This document shows, one piece after another, positions 20,398 to 31,852 of a DNA stretch of 64,000 bases; within the stretch, counting starts at the first letter, position 1, and the number at the start of each line of letters is the position of its first letter. Under the pieces are notes generated by a model. The model saw only the letters and a program-made list of their open reading frames with translations. It was not told the origin of the DNA and searched no databases. Source of the stretch: Apoderus coryli (Eukaryota; Arthropoda; Insecta; Coleoptera; Attelabidae); the NCBI GenBank assembly GCA_911728435.2, contig OU452201.1, positions 1,674,001 through 1,738,000 on the forward strand. Direction: 5' to 3'. Made by a program: the position numbers and the translations under genes.

Positions 20398-22426
20398 TGT
20401 TAAGAATCCTAAGGATGGTTTACTAATTGGTCCCAGAAGGGTTTCCAGAGGATTACCGCAGGGATCCCCCTTGAGTCCAATACTTTATAATATTTATACT
20501 AATTCTATTACTCAAAATATGCCGAGGGATGTCTTGAGCCTGAAATTTGCAGATGATATTTTGATAGTTTGTTCCGGCCCTAAGGTAAATGAGTTGGTAA
20601 CAAGGAAATCTTGAAAACATGGCTTGATGATCACACGATGTCTTTATCTCCAGATAAATCATGCATCATATTGTTTCAGAAGGGGTCCCGGCCTGAAGTG
20701 ATTCAGGATGTCATATATGAAGGAAACGCGCTTAACAGAAAATACACGGTTAAGTACTTGGGCATTGAATTTGATTACCAACTAAATTGGAGGGTACAAG
20801 TAGAACGCTACATCTCTAAAGCCAATAAAGCTATCAATATTCTGAGACACCTTTGCACTACCTGGTGGGGATCACATCCTGTTACAATGCTAAATTTTTA
20901 TGTTTTTGGGCAGATGCGCCAAAACTAATCTCACCAAACTTGATAGGATTCAGTACAAGGCTCTTCGCTTATGCTTGGGTTTAATGAAATCTACGCCGAC
21001 GAATATTATTCTGTCTGAGGCCGTGGAAATGTCTTTGAGATATAGCAGAATCTGGTTAGCGGAGAAATTCATAATGAAATCATTTTCTTCTCATAATAAT
21101 TTTGTCAGAGAATTTACACAAAAATTATATATAAGTTTTAATGAAAATTTTAGTTATTGGAATAGAGGGAGCAGTCCTCCTCTATTGGACGCATCGATTC
21201 TTGTTCTGCCTATTTCGGCAAAATGATACAGGACGTTTCTATACCTTGTTATGATTATGCATATGAGTTGCAGTACTTTACCATACCAGTTTTCCTATCC
21301 CAATTATCCAAAGATGAGACCACTGCTGTAGAATTTAGAAGATGTGGCAGAACATTGGGAAAACCACGTAGAAATTTTTGACTGACGGGTCTAAAAAAGA
21401 ACGCAACCAAGTGGGGATAGGGATTTTTTGCCCACAGAGAAATATCTCCATAGTAGAAAGAGTTCCGGATTATTTTTCAATATGTACAGCTGAAATTATT
21501 GCTATTAAAAGAGCAGTAGAAATGTGTTGTTCAGAACCTGGAAAATATATTATATTCTCCGATTCGAGAGCTGCTCTTATGAAACTGAAAAAAATAGGAT
21601 TACATGGGAAAATGGAGAGGATAACTTTGGAAACTAAAAAATTAATTGCTGAGAAAAGGCAAAACAGAATAATAATAATATTATCATGGGTTCCTTCTCA
21701 CTGTGGAAATAAAGGCAACGAGACTGCCGATCAATTGGCGAATAGAGGAGGTGAAAAGCAAGAATTAACTGAGTATTTGATACCGTATATGGACCTCCTG
21801 GGAGTACTAAAGGACAGTGTTTGGGTTGGGTGGAGTGAAGAATGGAGGTCGGCTGGACGAACTAAGGGTGTGAACTATGTTGCTATGGTGGAGAAACCAT
21901 ATAGAAGGGTGTGGTTTAGAAGCTATAATAATAACAGAAAAGATTTAGAGTTACACTGTGTCGTATGAGGAGTAATCATTGTTTATCGGGACAACATTTG
22001 AATAAGATTCATGTGAGGGACAGTGCGCTTTGTGAATGTGGTGAAGAAGAAACTTTACAACATATTTTTTTCGAATGTTCACAGTATGTTGCTCAAAGTA
22101 AAGAGTTGTATCAAGAACTTTCGGTTAGTGCTTTGGTGGCGCCGCTTTGGTTGGGTTCTGTAGTGCATGAATTGCTTTCGCCTAGAGTAGTTGAATTCGT
22201 AGGTCGCTTTTTGCTAGCATGTAATTTGAGACTTTAGAGTGAGTTCGTGCTTCTGGTGTGGGAAAGATGAATAAGTGAAGGCTAAATTGGATATTCTTAT
22301 CTTTCAAGGTTTTGTGGCGGTTTGGGACTCACCCCTTGTGTTATCCGAACGAGTATAAAGGTGTTCAATCACCCCTGGCCAAATAGCCCTAGTAGCTGCG
22401 GCTAATAAAGAAGAGCAAATACATAC
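20398..22426 (+). mobile_element. LINE G (RT + RNase H), with target-site duplication
   Basis: A 5'-truncated non-LTR element flanked by the 12-bp duplication TTAACCCAACAA (20386-20397 and 22427-22438). Its 3' end is GCTAATAAAGAAGAGCAAATAC without a long poly(A). Presence of RNase H after the RT places it in the I/R1-like group of LINEs. Confidence 0.85.
20405..22237 (+). pseudogene. LINE RT-RNase H polyprotein, frameshifted
   Basis: The RT part reads RGLPQGSPLSPILYNIYTNS and LKFADDILIV (catalytic FADD) at 20430-20580. A shift near 20605 moves to the frame of 20611-20928, and another near 20910 to that of 20900-21226. RNase H follows at 21378-21968: MTDGSKKERNQVGIGIF (first Asp), CTAEIIAIKRA (Glu), IFSDSRAAL (Asp) and WVPSHCGNKGNETAD (last Asp). 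All four catalytic acidic positions are present. A stop separates the final piece (21965-22237), which carries the CECGEEETLQHIFFEC zinc-type motif typical of I-type ORF2 ends. Several breaks make it non-functional. Confidence 0.85.
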
Positions 22427-22500
22427 TTAACCCAACAAAAGTTACTATTTAACCTTTTATAGTTTCTCAGATAAGGTAGTGGCTCATCTTAAACTGACCA

Positions 22501-23620
22501 CCCGGTACATGACATTATACACCTACCTCTACATACTAAAAATTTAGCATCCCTCGTACCTAGGTAGGTAGTTTTTTTTTTTGACTAACTGTAAAGCAAA
22601 TTGAGACAAAATATAAATAGTTCATAATAATATGCAATGAATAATATTAAGTTTGGAAAAAATATCTTTGTTTAACGGCAGATTTATTAGTTTTAATCGA
22701 CGTTAATATCAACTCAATGGTAAATTGAAATGAATAATAATAAATATCAATAAATAGAAATAAAATCAATAATGAATTATTATACTTTTGAACGTATTGT
22801 TTCATTTTGATCTGAATTACTGAAAATTACTTACTTTAAGCGGGAACAAAATTAACGTCCGAAAAAAAAAAATTTAATGCACATTTTCTGTTTGGCACTG
22901 TATTTAATTAGTTTTATGGTTTCTAAATTTTGGCATCAACACTTACAAAATGCATTACATAGATTGTTAATACATACAGTATGTACCTTTAAAACATACT
23001 TTAGAATTGTTTTATTTTGAGAGACCAGTCACCATGTGAAATCCTTCCGATGATTCTAAAAAAATAACCTAAAAATATAGAAATATATGCGTTCAAATTA
23101 TACGAGGCACGTCCAAAAAGTAAGTGGCCACGGCAACGAGTTCATTGATAGTCTGTTACGAGATTCGCAGCTTTTGCTGTCTGTCTGATCAAATCTTTCA
23201 CTGAAACAATGGCTTTTCTTGCCAATACTAAAGTCAGAGTTTAAATATTTTATTTTAACTTCAACTAGTGGAGAAACCCACAACAATAAACCCTTCTATC
23301 CCAAATATGAAGCCTTAAAGTAGGTATTAAATACGCAAAATTCTAACAATTTTGCTTACATGCTATTGACTACATTCACTGACCATCATCCTCATTGTAA
23401 TCATTTTCGTCATCACACAGTCCTCCATTCTCCTCATGAGGTGCACAAATTTTTATAATTATGTCCGAGCCGGCCCAAGCCACAGCCGATTTTACATTGT
23501 TTTTCGTCTTGCTCATACTCAAAAAAAAAACACAAGTAAGTTCTTGATTACTACCAACGCAGAAAAATTTTAGTCAATATTAAATTATCCACTATAGTCT
23601 TTATTACAGAATATTTAAGT
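22501..23620. other. AT-rich intergenic stretch, nothing identified
   Basis: No coding or repeat feature could be supported. The short minus-strand frame at 23098-23286 has no recognisable content. Confidence 0.4.
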
Positions 23621-23812
23621 TAAGACGAGGGGTAAACCGCTGGGGATATTTGGTGTACAAGTTTTAGGATATCCAAGGATATGCCGGGAAGTGCGAGGTC
23701 CGGGAATGTCTCAAGATTATTTCATGTAAAATGTCCAAATTTAGCGTCTGATATATATTCGACATAACCTAACTTTTGTCTATTTATAATAATATAATAT
23801 TTATATTTTGAA

Positions 23813-24133
23813 ATGTGGATCTATCGAAGAATCCTGAAAGTCCCATGGACAGCAAGAAAGACCAACGAGGAAATTTTGAGGACGATAGGAAGAGAACGCG
23901 AATTGCTGGACACGATAAAGCGCAGGAAAACAGCGTATCTGGGGCATGTGATACGCAACGAAAGGTACCATTTCCTACAATTAATAATAGAAGGAAGAAG
24001 GGGTGTAGGCAGAAAGAGGATGTCGTGGCTCCGAAACATCAAGCATTGTTCAGGAATAGGAACCACAGGAGAATTAATTCACACCACCAGAGATAAGAAA
24101 AAATGGTCAGAAGTGATCGCAAACATCCATTAA
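23813..24133 (+). pseudogene. C-terminal fragment of an RTE-like LINE ORF2
   Basis: Encodes MWIYRRILKVPWTARKTNEE, then a basic stretch with IKRRKTAYLGHVIRNERY, then GRRGVGRKRMSWLRNIKHC and the end KKWSEVIANIH. This order (RILKVPWTARKTNEE, KRRKxxYLGHxxR, GxRxxGRxRxSWLxN) is the characteristic C-terminal tail of RTE-like endonuclease/reverse-transcriptase proteins. The endonuclease and RT domains are absent, so it is a 5'-truncated relic. The frame is open over this 106-residue piece. Confidence 0.75.
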
Positions 24134-24489
24134 TGGATAGCAGCGGAAGAAGAATATTTATATAATTTTCCCAAAATGAAAGCTTGTTTTAATATAGTAC
24201 AAAAAATGTGTGCGACTTCAGGTTAAAAACATACAGAGTGTGTCATCCGAAGACGTGACGTCATAGCGCTATACGAGAGACGTTCATAAAGTTCAGCTAG
24301 ATGCCATGGAGTAGTCGCAAACAGAAATGCCAAAAAGGCATACGGGTTCTGACGTCATAACAATATGCGAGTGTCTTGTTTTTTTTATATAAAGAATTGC
24401 ATATGTTTATTTATTTATATTCGGGTGAATTTGTTTTTCGTTTTCATTAAAATCCCTATAGCAATATGATTGACGTCTGTTTCTTGTTA

Positions 24490-24640
24490 CAAATGTTAGG
24501 ATTGCCATGGATGTCCGGGACATTCCTGGGATTTACGAGAATGTATGAGGATATACAGTGATGTCCGAGGATGTCTGGTGATGTCCAGGGATGTATGGTG
24601 ATGTCCTATGATGTCTTAAAGAAAAAGGATGTCTGGTGTA
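24490..24640. repeat. Short GATGTCC tandem repeat
   Basis: About 10 imperfect copies of a 14-16 bp phrase such as GTCCGAGGATGTCTGGTGAT. It lies just inside the right end of the inverted-repeat element; a weaker version (GGATATCCAAGGATATGCC) lies inside the left end at 23670-23720. Confidence 0.65.
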
Positions 24641-24669
24641 CCAATTTTGTCCACTGGTTTACCCCTCGG

Positions 24670-25880
24670 GAGTAGATTAAATCAGTGGCGAAAAAGAAAA
24701 AACGTTTTGGAAGAGGACCAACTAAAAATTACTTAACCTTCTCGAAATTTAAATGGGACATCCTGTATATGACTACATTGCTAATAATTTTGGTGTAGGA
24801 ATTCTATATTTATTTTTTTATGAGTTATTAAATATTTTATTGTTTTTAGGTGCAAATAAAATATATATTTTTAAGTGGAACACCCTGTATTTTTATTGGC
24901 AGTGAACTTTAATTCCCTATCAAAAAAAATATATATATAACATGTGTCTATACCTCAATCTAACATTTTTTAAATATACAAGGTGATGGATGGTCGAGGG
25001 TAGATTAGAAGAAAACTATGCATACAATTGTTTTGAAAATTTAAATCGTTACTCAGATCAACCAAATCTATCACCCTCTAATATTTGTGCCACTTCCGGA
25101 CAGGATTGACCTGAATAATCACTGAAATTTTCAAAACAATCGTTTCCTTAGTTTTCCCAAAACTTGTAAGGTGAATCACCCGGTATAGTTGAGGGATTTG
25201 TATTTGGTAATAATTTATCACTGCACTTCTGTACCTACTTATAATGCGCAAAATTATATTAAATTTAAATTTTAAACTAGATATCACAAAACAAAAATGT
25301 TCACAAGACTTTAACTCAAATAAAAAATATGAAAAGTCCTCGCGACACCTTTTACCGGACGTTGGTGAAAGCCGATAGAGGCTACTACTGAGTTTTTGTA
25401 TCGTTGAAAACAGCGTTCTGCTCATGTACTAACTACACTCAAAATAACAATTAAAGTATAAAATAGCGTCCATACGAATTAGTAATAAGAGTCTACACTT
25501 TTTACGAACACGTGTTGCTTCATTATTTATTTATCCTATATTGGTTAAATATATACGGTGTCCAAAAAAAATTGTAACAACCTATCACTTCTCTGGATAG
25601 GCTTAATTCATATTTCTTATTTTGGAGTTAGGCTTAGGAAGGTTCCTAAATAGAAAAGTTGATATAAAGTATCAACAACACTAATCAAAGAAATAATCCT
25701 TTCGGATTGGTTTGATTACTAATCTGGATGGAATATTTCAATTGATATCTCCTTGCATCCTCTTCTACATTATTGGAATGAATTAGGAAAACCAACTCAC
25801 AGCAAATTTAATCCAAACATAGATACCCCAATGGCATATTTTTAGTTAATTAAATGTATTCTAAATAGTCCAGTATAGTA
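24670..25880. other. Non-coding, with several CAGGGTG-like ends
   Basis: Sequences close to the TACAGGGTGTCCC motif, in either orientation, occur at about 24770 (ATCCTGTATATGA), 24890 (CACCCTGTATTTT), 24980 (TACAAGGTGATGG), 25175 (TCACCCGGTATAG) and 25555 (ATACGGTGTCCAAAA). They are probably ends of small elements. The 115-codon frame at 25078-25425 (minus) has no family signature. Confidence 0.4.
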
Positions 25881-25882
25881 TA

Positions 25883-27045
25883 TTTTTATTATTATTATTA
25901 GTCGTAAAACAGTAAACGGTAAAACCGATGAAACTGTTGCTCAGTTCCTAATTTGAGGTTTTTGAAATATTGATGTCATCCTCACTAATCTTCTATAGCG
26001 AGTAGTGGACCAACTGATCGCCATGGTCCTCCATGAAATTGTCCAGCCTGTTCTTAAAGCTGTCAACCGTTTGCGCCATTATCACCTCTTCAGGTAATGA
26101 ATTCCATGCATATACAACTCTGTTTGTTATAAAATTCTTCCGAGGAAGTCTAGCACATCTCTCCTTGTCAAGTTTCTTACTATTGCCACGCAGATTAGGA
26201 TTTCTAGCAGGATGAAATACATCGAGATTCACCGAGTAGTAGCCACTAAGTATCTTGTATGTTTGAATTAGATCGCCTCGTTGTCGTCGATCATAAAGAC
26301 ATGTCAAATTTAAAAGCCTCAATCGCTCCTCATATGGTATATGGCTAAGTGCATGAGGTAGCTTAGTGAATCTCCTCTGAACCCTTTCCAATGCCTCTAT
26401 GTCCTTAATGAAGTAGGGGGACCAAAACGCTGTTGGCATATTCCAATAGTGGTCTGACATACGATTTGTACAATTGCAATATTAGAGAGTTTGATCTCGA
26501 TTTGAAAGCTCTCTGTATCAGATACCACAATCTATTAGCTTTCTTCACTGTGACGGAAATATGGGCCTCCCACTTCAAATCCGCTGTTACTATGACACCA
26601 AGATCCTTCTGCTGATTTACAGATTTAACGGCATTTCCATTGATGAAATATGGAGTCCTGGGATTATTAACTCCGATGTGTAGTACCTGACACTTCTCCA
26701 AATTCAAGTTCATCAACCAAACCGCCGACCAGGACACTACCCCATCAATGTCGATCTGGAATTCATTATCGTCTCGCAGTGGGTTACAAAACAATTTGGT
26801 GTCATCAGCAAAGAAGCTCATGTTTGACGTGATGGTTCTTGTTAAGTCTGATTGATATATATGCCAGAAAAAGCAATGGCCCCAGTACAGACCCCTGCGG
26901 GACACCACTCAAGACCGGCAATTTAGCGGATAATGCACCATTCGCTCTAACTTGGAAAATTCTTTTTGTAAGAAACATCTCAATCCACCTCAGGAGTGCC
27001 CCCCGCACGCCGTAATGCTCAAATTTCAGCAACAAACGCGCAAAC
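25883..27045 (-). pseudogene. LINE copy H', frameshifted RT fragment
   Basis: A 5'-truncated copy of the LINE found at 36.98-38.61 kb. Frames at 27035-26805, 26908-26405 and 26460-25993 line up in order with YGVRGALLRWIEMFL, SGVPQGSVLGPLLFLAYIS, SFFADDTKLFC (catalytic FADD), LYKSYVRPLLEYANS and the terminal NRLDNFMEDHGDQLV. A 4-base insertion near 26850 and a 1-base insertion near 26420 shift the frame relative to copy H. The 3' untranslated sequence and the (TAA)n tail (25883-25902) are the same as in H. It starts within RT block A/B, so the upstream RT is missing. Confidence 0.85.
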
Positions 27046-28860
27046 CCACATTTTTTTTATTATTTAATTTTTTATCGCAAATTGTAAGTAAGAGCGATAT
27101 ACATTGTCTAATTACACTTATTCGTTAATTGTTTTTTTTTTTGAGGCCGAAAAACCAGTTGATTAAAGATTCAATTGAAATGTTTCTCATGCATTATTCG
27201 GTTGAACGCGGTTTAGATCAATAACAATATTTTTTTTATCTACAGGATGTATCACGATGAAAGTAGAGTATGGAATCTTCCGGTTCAGAATAGATGTTCC
27301 CTTTGTTTATTATTTTTGTTCAATCTCCATAACAATATCTGCTCCTGAGTTTGTTTTATAGATAGAATTCTTCTGTTGATCAATGTGTTTATGTATAGTT
27401 ACTTCCAATAGAAGTTTATCTTCTGTGATTTGCAAATACATAAGCAGATATGACATGAACTTCATCGAACTCAGCGTTCATGCCCTGCGCTAGAAACTGG
27501 ACAGTTTTCTCCATTTTGCTATCTAGCAAAGATCTATGAAAAACGACGGCATATTGCCCCTGATTATATGTATTGGGACAAGCAACCGTGGTCCTTTAAT
27601 GTCATTGTCAAGCAAAAAGGTCTTTGAGAATACCATCGTTTTTCATCATCAATCACGATTGAATCTGAAAAGAACCTGAAACGTAGCGAAAGAGAGTGTT
27701 CGTATAGACATTACTGATTGTTCTGTCCGACAAAAATCTTCAATGGTCTTGCACTTCAGGTCTAGATATGCTTTGATAGTACTAGTGGCATCCTGTATAC
27801 ACAGAACCATAGCAATTTGGGATAGATGAATATCTGCATGCAACAATCATCCGTCTTAGTTTTATGTGAGAAATTTCAAGATTTTTGTTCGTAGTTTTTA
27901 ATAAAACAAATTATATCTCATTTTTCATAGGTCATTAACAAAATATATGCCTAATATTTATCGCTAAGTCGTTTTCACATATTATACGAGTATAATTATT
28001 TATGGCTAGTTCTAGCAGTAATTATTGAAATATTTCATTTAGGTTTGCTTTTATCTTTGGGCTCACCCATAAACATCAACTGTATATTCTCGATTAGGAA
28101 ATAAAAAGGTTGTTCTCCCAGATACGTCACCATTCCTTCAGGCAAAGATAATACTTGCATTACCTGCAGATGTTGTAAAACCCATATCAATAGACGATAA
28201 GATAAATAGAAAACATTCCCTTACATTTTATGACCGAGTTTAGAATATTTGTACACAATCTACCCAAATAATATTCCCAAACTAATATAAACCATAAAAC
28301 TCAGACATAACCACAGGGCCGGACAACAGTAAATTCCATTGCCCGTCCGTTTTATTACAGTATCTCTATTTTCCTGCATTATTATCCACGAATTTTATAG
28401 GAAGTAAAGTTGGAATTCCATTATAACCATTCCACAATTTATCGAACGTGCCTCGTACTACACCTATCTAAAAAAAAATCCAACCCAGACCTTCAAAAGA
28501 TTTAATTATGATTCCCAGCTGATTGAAATTTTAAAAATTGATGAGACAAAAAATAATGAACACTGTGCCAAAAATACTTTGGTGTTTACCAAATAATAAA
28601 ACGACTAAAATTTGGCAAAATGATATTACACATAGTTTTATTAAAAAGTGCAATACATAATTATATATTTTCACACGTCATACGTGATTTTTTTCAAATT
28701 GTTAACATTAATAATACAAATGTTGCATTTGTTAAATAATTATAATAAATTATATTGTTAATATAGTGTATTATTAAGTAAATCAAATAGAACCTAACTT
28801 AAAACGAACATATTATATTATCATATCATATTAATAATTATCACTGTCATCACGAACGAA
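27046..28860. other. No confident gene; two exon-like minus-strand stretches
   Basis: 27649-27846 (minus) is open for 65 codons and contains IQDATSTIKAYLDLKCKTIE. The frames next to it (down to about 27360) keep protein-like runs such as KTVQFLAQGMNAEFDEVHV, separated by stops and shifts, as in a decayed gene. 28035-28220 is described separately. The family is not recognised. Confidence 0.3.
28035..28220 (-). CDS. Unidentified exon-like frame
   Basis: A 61-codon minus-strand frame, too short for usual ORF lists, ends at a TGA at 28035-28037. It reads YRLLIWVLQHLQVMQVLSLP, then EGMVTYLGEQPFYFLIENIQ, and closes with a charged tail GEPKDKSKPK. Amino acid use looks like a real protein: a hydrophobic segment followed by a basic C-terminal tail, as in the last exon of a membrane protein. 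No upstream exon or family could be assigned, and it may belong with the decayed frames at 27.4-27.85 kb. Confidence 0.25.
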   Translation of the reverse strand, partial: GNVFYLSYRLLIWVLQHLQVMQVLSLPEGMVTYLGEQPFYFLIENIQLMFMGEPKDKSKPK

Positions 28861-29010
28861 AATATGGCTCGATACTACTCAGAAGTCCATATTTTGTCCA
28901 ATCCGGGACTATGTGACCAATTAATATCAGGCGTGCATTTTACATATTTTGCGTATTTGACTTTCCTTTTTATAGGTTATGTTTATGCTCCTATGGCGTT
29001 TTTTAATATC

Positions 29011-29382
29011 ATGACAAGTGACATAGGAAGACAACATAATCTATATCGATTTCCAAAGACCATGACATAAAATACAACACTACGGAGTCAGAAGTAAATG
29101 GCTTGATTGGATAGTAAGTTTTCTGACAAATCCTAGATTCTGGAAGTGTGAATGGTGTGTCAGAGATCCGTCCTGAACCATCTACACAACCCACACAACG
29201 CGAGTGTTCGAAGAGTGGACGCACACCTGAGTAATGACGCTGAAAAACCTCGGTGTCCTAATATCTAACGAACTAAAAGGGGAAAACACAGTTCATAAAT
29301 AAACAGAGACAAAACTTACCAAATAAAACAATAAACAACACATTTGACCTTTATTAGGCAATCTTAAGATAATGACAAGTGA
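29011..29382. repeat. Possible small insertion between ATGACAAGTGA repeats
   Basis: ATGACAAGTGA occurs at 29011-29021 and again at 29372-29382, enclosing about 350 bp with no coding content. An 11-bp direct repeat of this kind could be the target duplication of a short element. It interrupts a 68-codon unidentified plus-strand frame (28864-29070). Confidence 0.35.
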
Positions 29383-29384
29383 AA

Positions 29385-31180
29385 TACGTTGGCTATTACT
29401 TTAAGTGAAGTGATTGGTGAGTGTTATAAGTCTTATACATCCTCTATTGAGGATGAAATATCTGCAAATATTGGGGCTTTCTGGAGATCCATAAATTTAA
29501 AGAGAGGGTCTGCCGAGTTTCCTTCACGTATGTCTGATTCCGTTGACGGGGGTCAGGCGAGTGCTGATCTGTTTGCGGCATGTTTCCAGTCGGTTTATAA
29601 CGATAACGGTGACCTTGATGAGGAGTTTGTGAGTGTTTCTGAGTACAGTGTCTCCGTCTCGGAGGTTTTCGATGTGCTCAGTAAAATTAATATAAGGAAG
29701 TCCGCGGGTCCGGATGGGATTCCTCCATTGTTCCTCAATAAGTGTCATTTCTCTCTTGCTATACCCCTTCAAATTATTTTCAACTTATCTCTTCGTTCGG
29801 GCCACTTTCCGGTTGCATGGAAGTCGAGTTTTATCACCCCTATTTTCAAATCTGGTAACAGAGGTGACGTATCAAATTACCGTCCAGTTTGTATTCTCAA
29901 CTCCATTCCTAAGCTTTTCGAGAGTTTAATAACAAGATATCTAACAACTATATTTAAGCCGATTATAATTGATGAACAGTTCGGTTTCCAGTCCGGTCGG
30001 TCTACTGAGCTTAATCTTCTGGAATACACACATTATTTGTCACGGGCCTTGGAGGGCGGTTACCAAGTTCATGCAATCTTTTCCGATTTTTCCAAGGCCT
30101 TCGACTGCGTGAATCACCAGCTCCTTATTCACAAACTGGAGTGTATTGGCATGCCGGCACCTTTGTTGAGATGGTTGGAGAGCTACCTGACTGGCAGAAC
30201 TCAGATAGTCCGTTTCAGTGATTTCCTTTCTGACCCTATTTCGGTTTCTTCTGGTGTTCCCCAGGGTTCTTACTTCGGGCCATTGTTATTTAACTTATTT
30301 ATAAATGATATCAAGCAGTGTTTCATTCACAGTGAATTCAGGCTCCTCGCCGACGACCTGAAGTGTTACCGGCGTATCGGAGGTCCCACAGATTGTTATC
30401 TTCTGCAGGAGGATGTTGTGAGATTTGTGCATTGGTGTGAGTTGCATGGTATGACTTTAAATATTTCTAAGCGCTTTTGCGTAAATTTCAACCGAACCAG
30501 GAGACCTCTTTTGTATGAATATTTTGTCGACTATTCAGTCCTAAAATACAAATCTTCGGTCAAGGATCTGGGAGTTTACCTGGACACTTCCTTGAGCTTT
30601 GTGGATCACATCAGGCACTCGACTTCCAAGTCTCTGAAAGTGTTGGGCTTCATAAAGCGTTGCTCGGTTGATATCAGTAATGTGAATACTATTAGAATTT
30701 TGTTCACGACGCTCGTCAGACCACATTTGGAGTATGCCTCGGCGGTTTGGACCCCGTCATACGGTTGCCATTCTGCCCGAGTTGAGAGCGTTCAGCGGCG
30801 TTTCCTTAGGTATGTTCACTTTAAGCTTGGTCGTCCGCGTCCTATCGATTTTGTGTTCGATTACGGAACAATGATGAGCGAGCTGGGGCTTACGACATTG
30901 AGTGATCGCAGGGTCGTCATTAATACTTTATAAGCGTTTGAACAATATGGTATCGTCTGCTTATTTGTTGTCCAATATTCATTTTCATGTACCGTCTAGG
31001 AACAACAGATACTCTCACCTTTTCCATGAGGAATTTCACCGTACAAATTACGGAGGAAATAATTTTGTCCCTAGAGTGGCCAGGATGGCGAATTCTTGCT
31101 TAAGCGTTGATTTCTTTGCGCCTATAGGTGAATTTATTCGCCGTTTGAAATGTGAGCGTCGTGACGGCAGTTTTGCGTAA
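29385..31180 (+). pseudogene. LINE I: RT ORF2 fragment with one frameshift
   Basis: The long frame 29389-30933 (514 residues) begins upstream of the RT (IGAFWRSINLKRGSAEFPSR, the usual linker after the endonuclease). It then shows KINIRKSAGPDGIPPLFLNK, FITPIFKSGNRGDVSNYRPV, FSDFSKAFDCVNHQLLIHKL, SSGVPQGSYFGPLLFNLFIN and RLLADDLKCYRR, where the usual F/Y before ADD is L. A shift near 30915-30925 moves the end of the protein to the frame 30902-31180 (PSRNNRYSHLFHEEFHRTNY and onward). It is a CR1/Jockey-type element. The endonuclease and 5' part are missing. No clear tail was found before the next element at about 31300. Confidence 0.8.
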
Positions 31181-31334
31181 GTCGATCGATGCCTGTTGCG
31201 TTGAAGATCATGGTTTTCCTTTTATTCCTGGCGTGGGTCTTGCGAATAGCTTTAGTATAACTTGAATTATGTTTAAATTGTCTACTTATTGTGTAATTTA
31301 GAGATATCAACCACCGCCCGTCAACTATAGAAAT

Positions 31335-31852
31335 TTGCTTGAACCACAATTGAATTGTCAGAGTTCTCGAGATAGAGATGCCCGTCGAGGTGCCCCATTT
31401 AATGTCCCGGTTAATTGTGTTTCTGAGATGCCCCTTACCCCGTCCATAACCCCACAACTGGCGAGTGCCTCGTCCACACCGTGTTCTACCCTTAATTCAC
31501 CGATTCGTGGTGGCGAATCGAAGTGTTGGAATTATCAACGTACTGGTCATACTTTCAGGCGATGTGATCGTCCCTTGGAGCGGTTTTGCTTTAAGTGTGG
31601 GTGTCCGAATGTAACATCGAGAACATGTGGCAACTGTGCAAAAAACGATCGCACAGGTCGCCAGTAGGGAGTCATTCTGACGACCTTCTTCCTGGGAATA
31701 TGACTCATCCTTTCGAATCGTCATACCAGAATATCTCACAATACGTATTTGCAAATGCGACTGGTGATCAACGTCCACACCTCCAAGTGTCTATTTTCGG
31801 TAAGGAATTTCTTGCCTTGCCTGGTAAACCACAAATTTACCATGAAATTTGA
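31335..31852 (+). pseudogene. LTR-retroelement gag (zinc knuckle) and protease relic
   Basis: Frame 31335-31667 ends in a cysteine/histidine cluster (KCWNYQRTGHTFRRCDRP, where the second Cys of a CCHC knuckle is Tyr, then FCFKCGCPNVTSRTCGNC, a second knuckle-like group). A shift near 31640 leads to frame 31595-31852, which contains RPHLQVSIFGKEFLALPG. That resembles the N-terminus of the aspartic protease, where LALLDTGA would be expected; the catalytic DTG is missing. Nucleocapsid followed by protease is the gag-pol order of Gypsy-type LTR elements. It is a short broken remnant and no LTRs were seen. Assignment to family is tentative. Confidence 0.5.

Larger units (their letters stand above)
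20250..22500. mobile_element. Foldback element split by a LINE insertion
   Basis: Left arm about 20255-20336, reading TACCTTATCTGAAAAACTAC ... TTTTGTTGGGTTAACTTGAA. Right arm is 20376-20397 plus 22439-22500, whose reverse complement reads TACCTTATCTGAGAAACTAT ... TTTTGTTGGGTTAA. The central spacer holds TACAGGGTGGCTC. If the LINE at 20398-22426 and one copy of its target duplication are mentally removed, the arms become one nearly continuous palindrome of about 80 bp per side. Confidence 0.7.
23624..24668. mobile_element. Inverted-repeat element carrying a LINE fragment
   Basis: The left end reads CGAGGGGTAAACCGCTGG ... TTGGTGTACAAG; the reverse complement of the right end reads CGAGGGGTAAACCAGTGG ... 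TTGGTACACCAG. Both ends are followed inward by GGATATCC/GGATGTCC-type short repeats. Inside lies the C-terminal piece of an RTE-like LINE (23813-24133). I see no transposase, so it is a non-autonomous unit or two inverted copies of one. Confidence 0.55.

Noticed and set aside
23815..24096. Overlapping frames on both strands at the RTE fragment
   Set aside because: Only the frame starting at 23813 matches the LINE C-terminal tail; the others are shadows.
26080..26100. CTGAAGA in a LINE as a hammerhead start
   Set aside because: It is part of the LINE coding sequence (LPEEV) and has no stem II or GAAAC after it.
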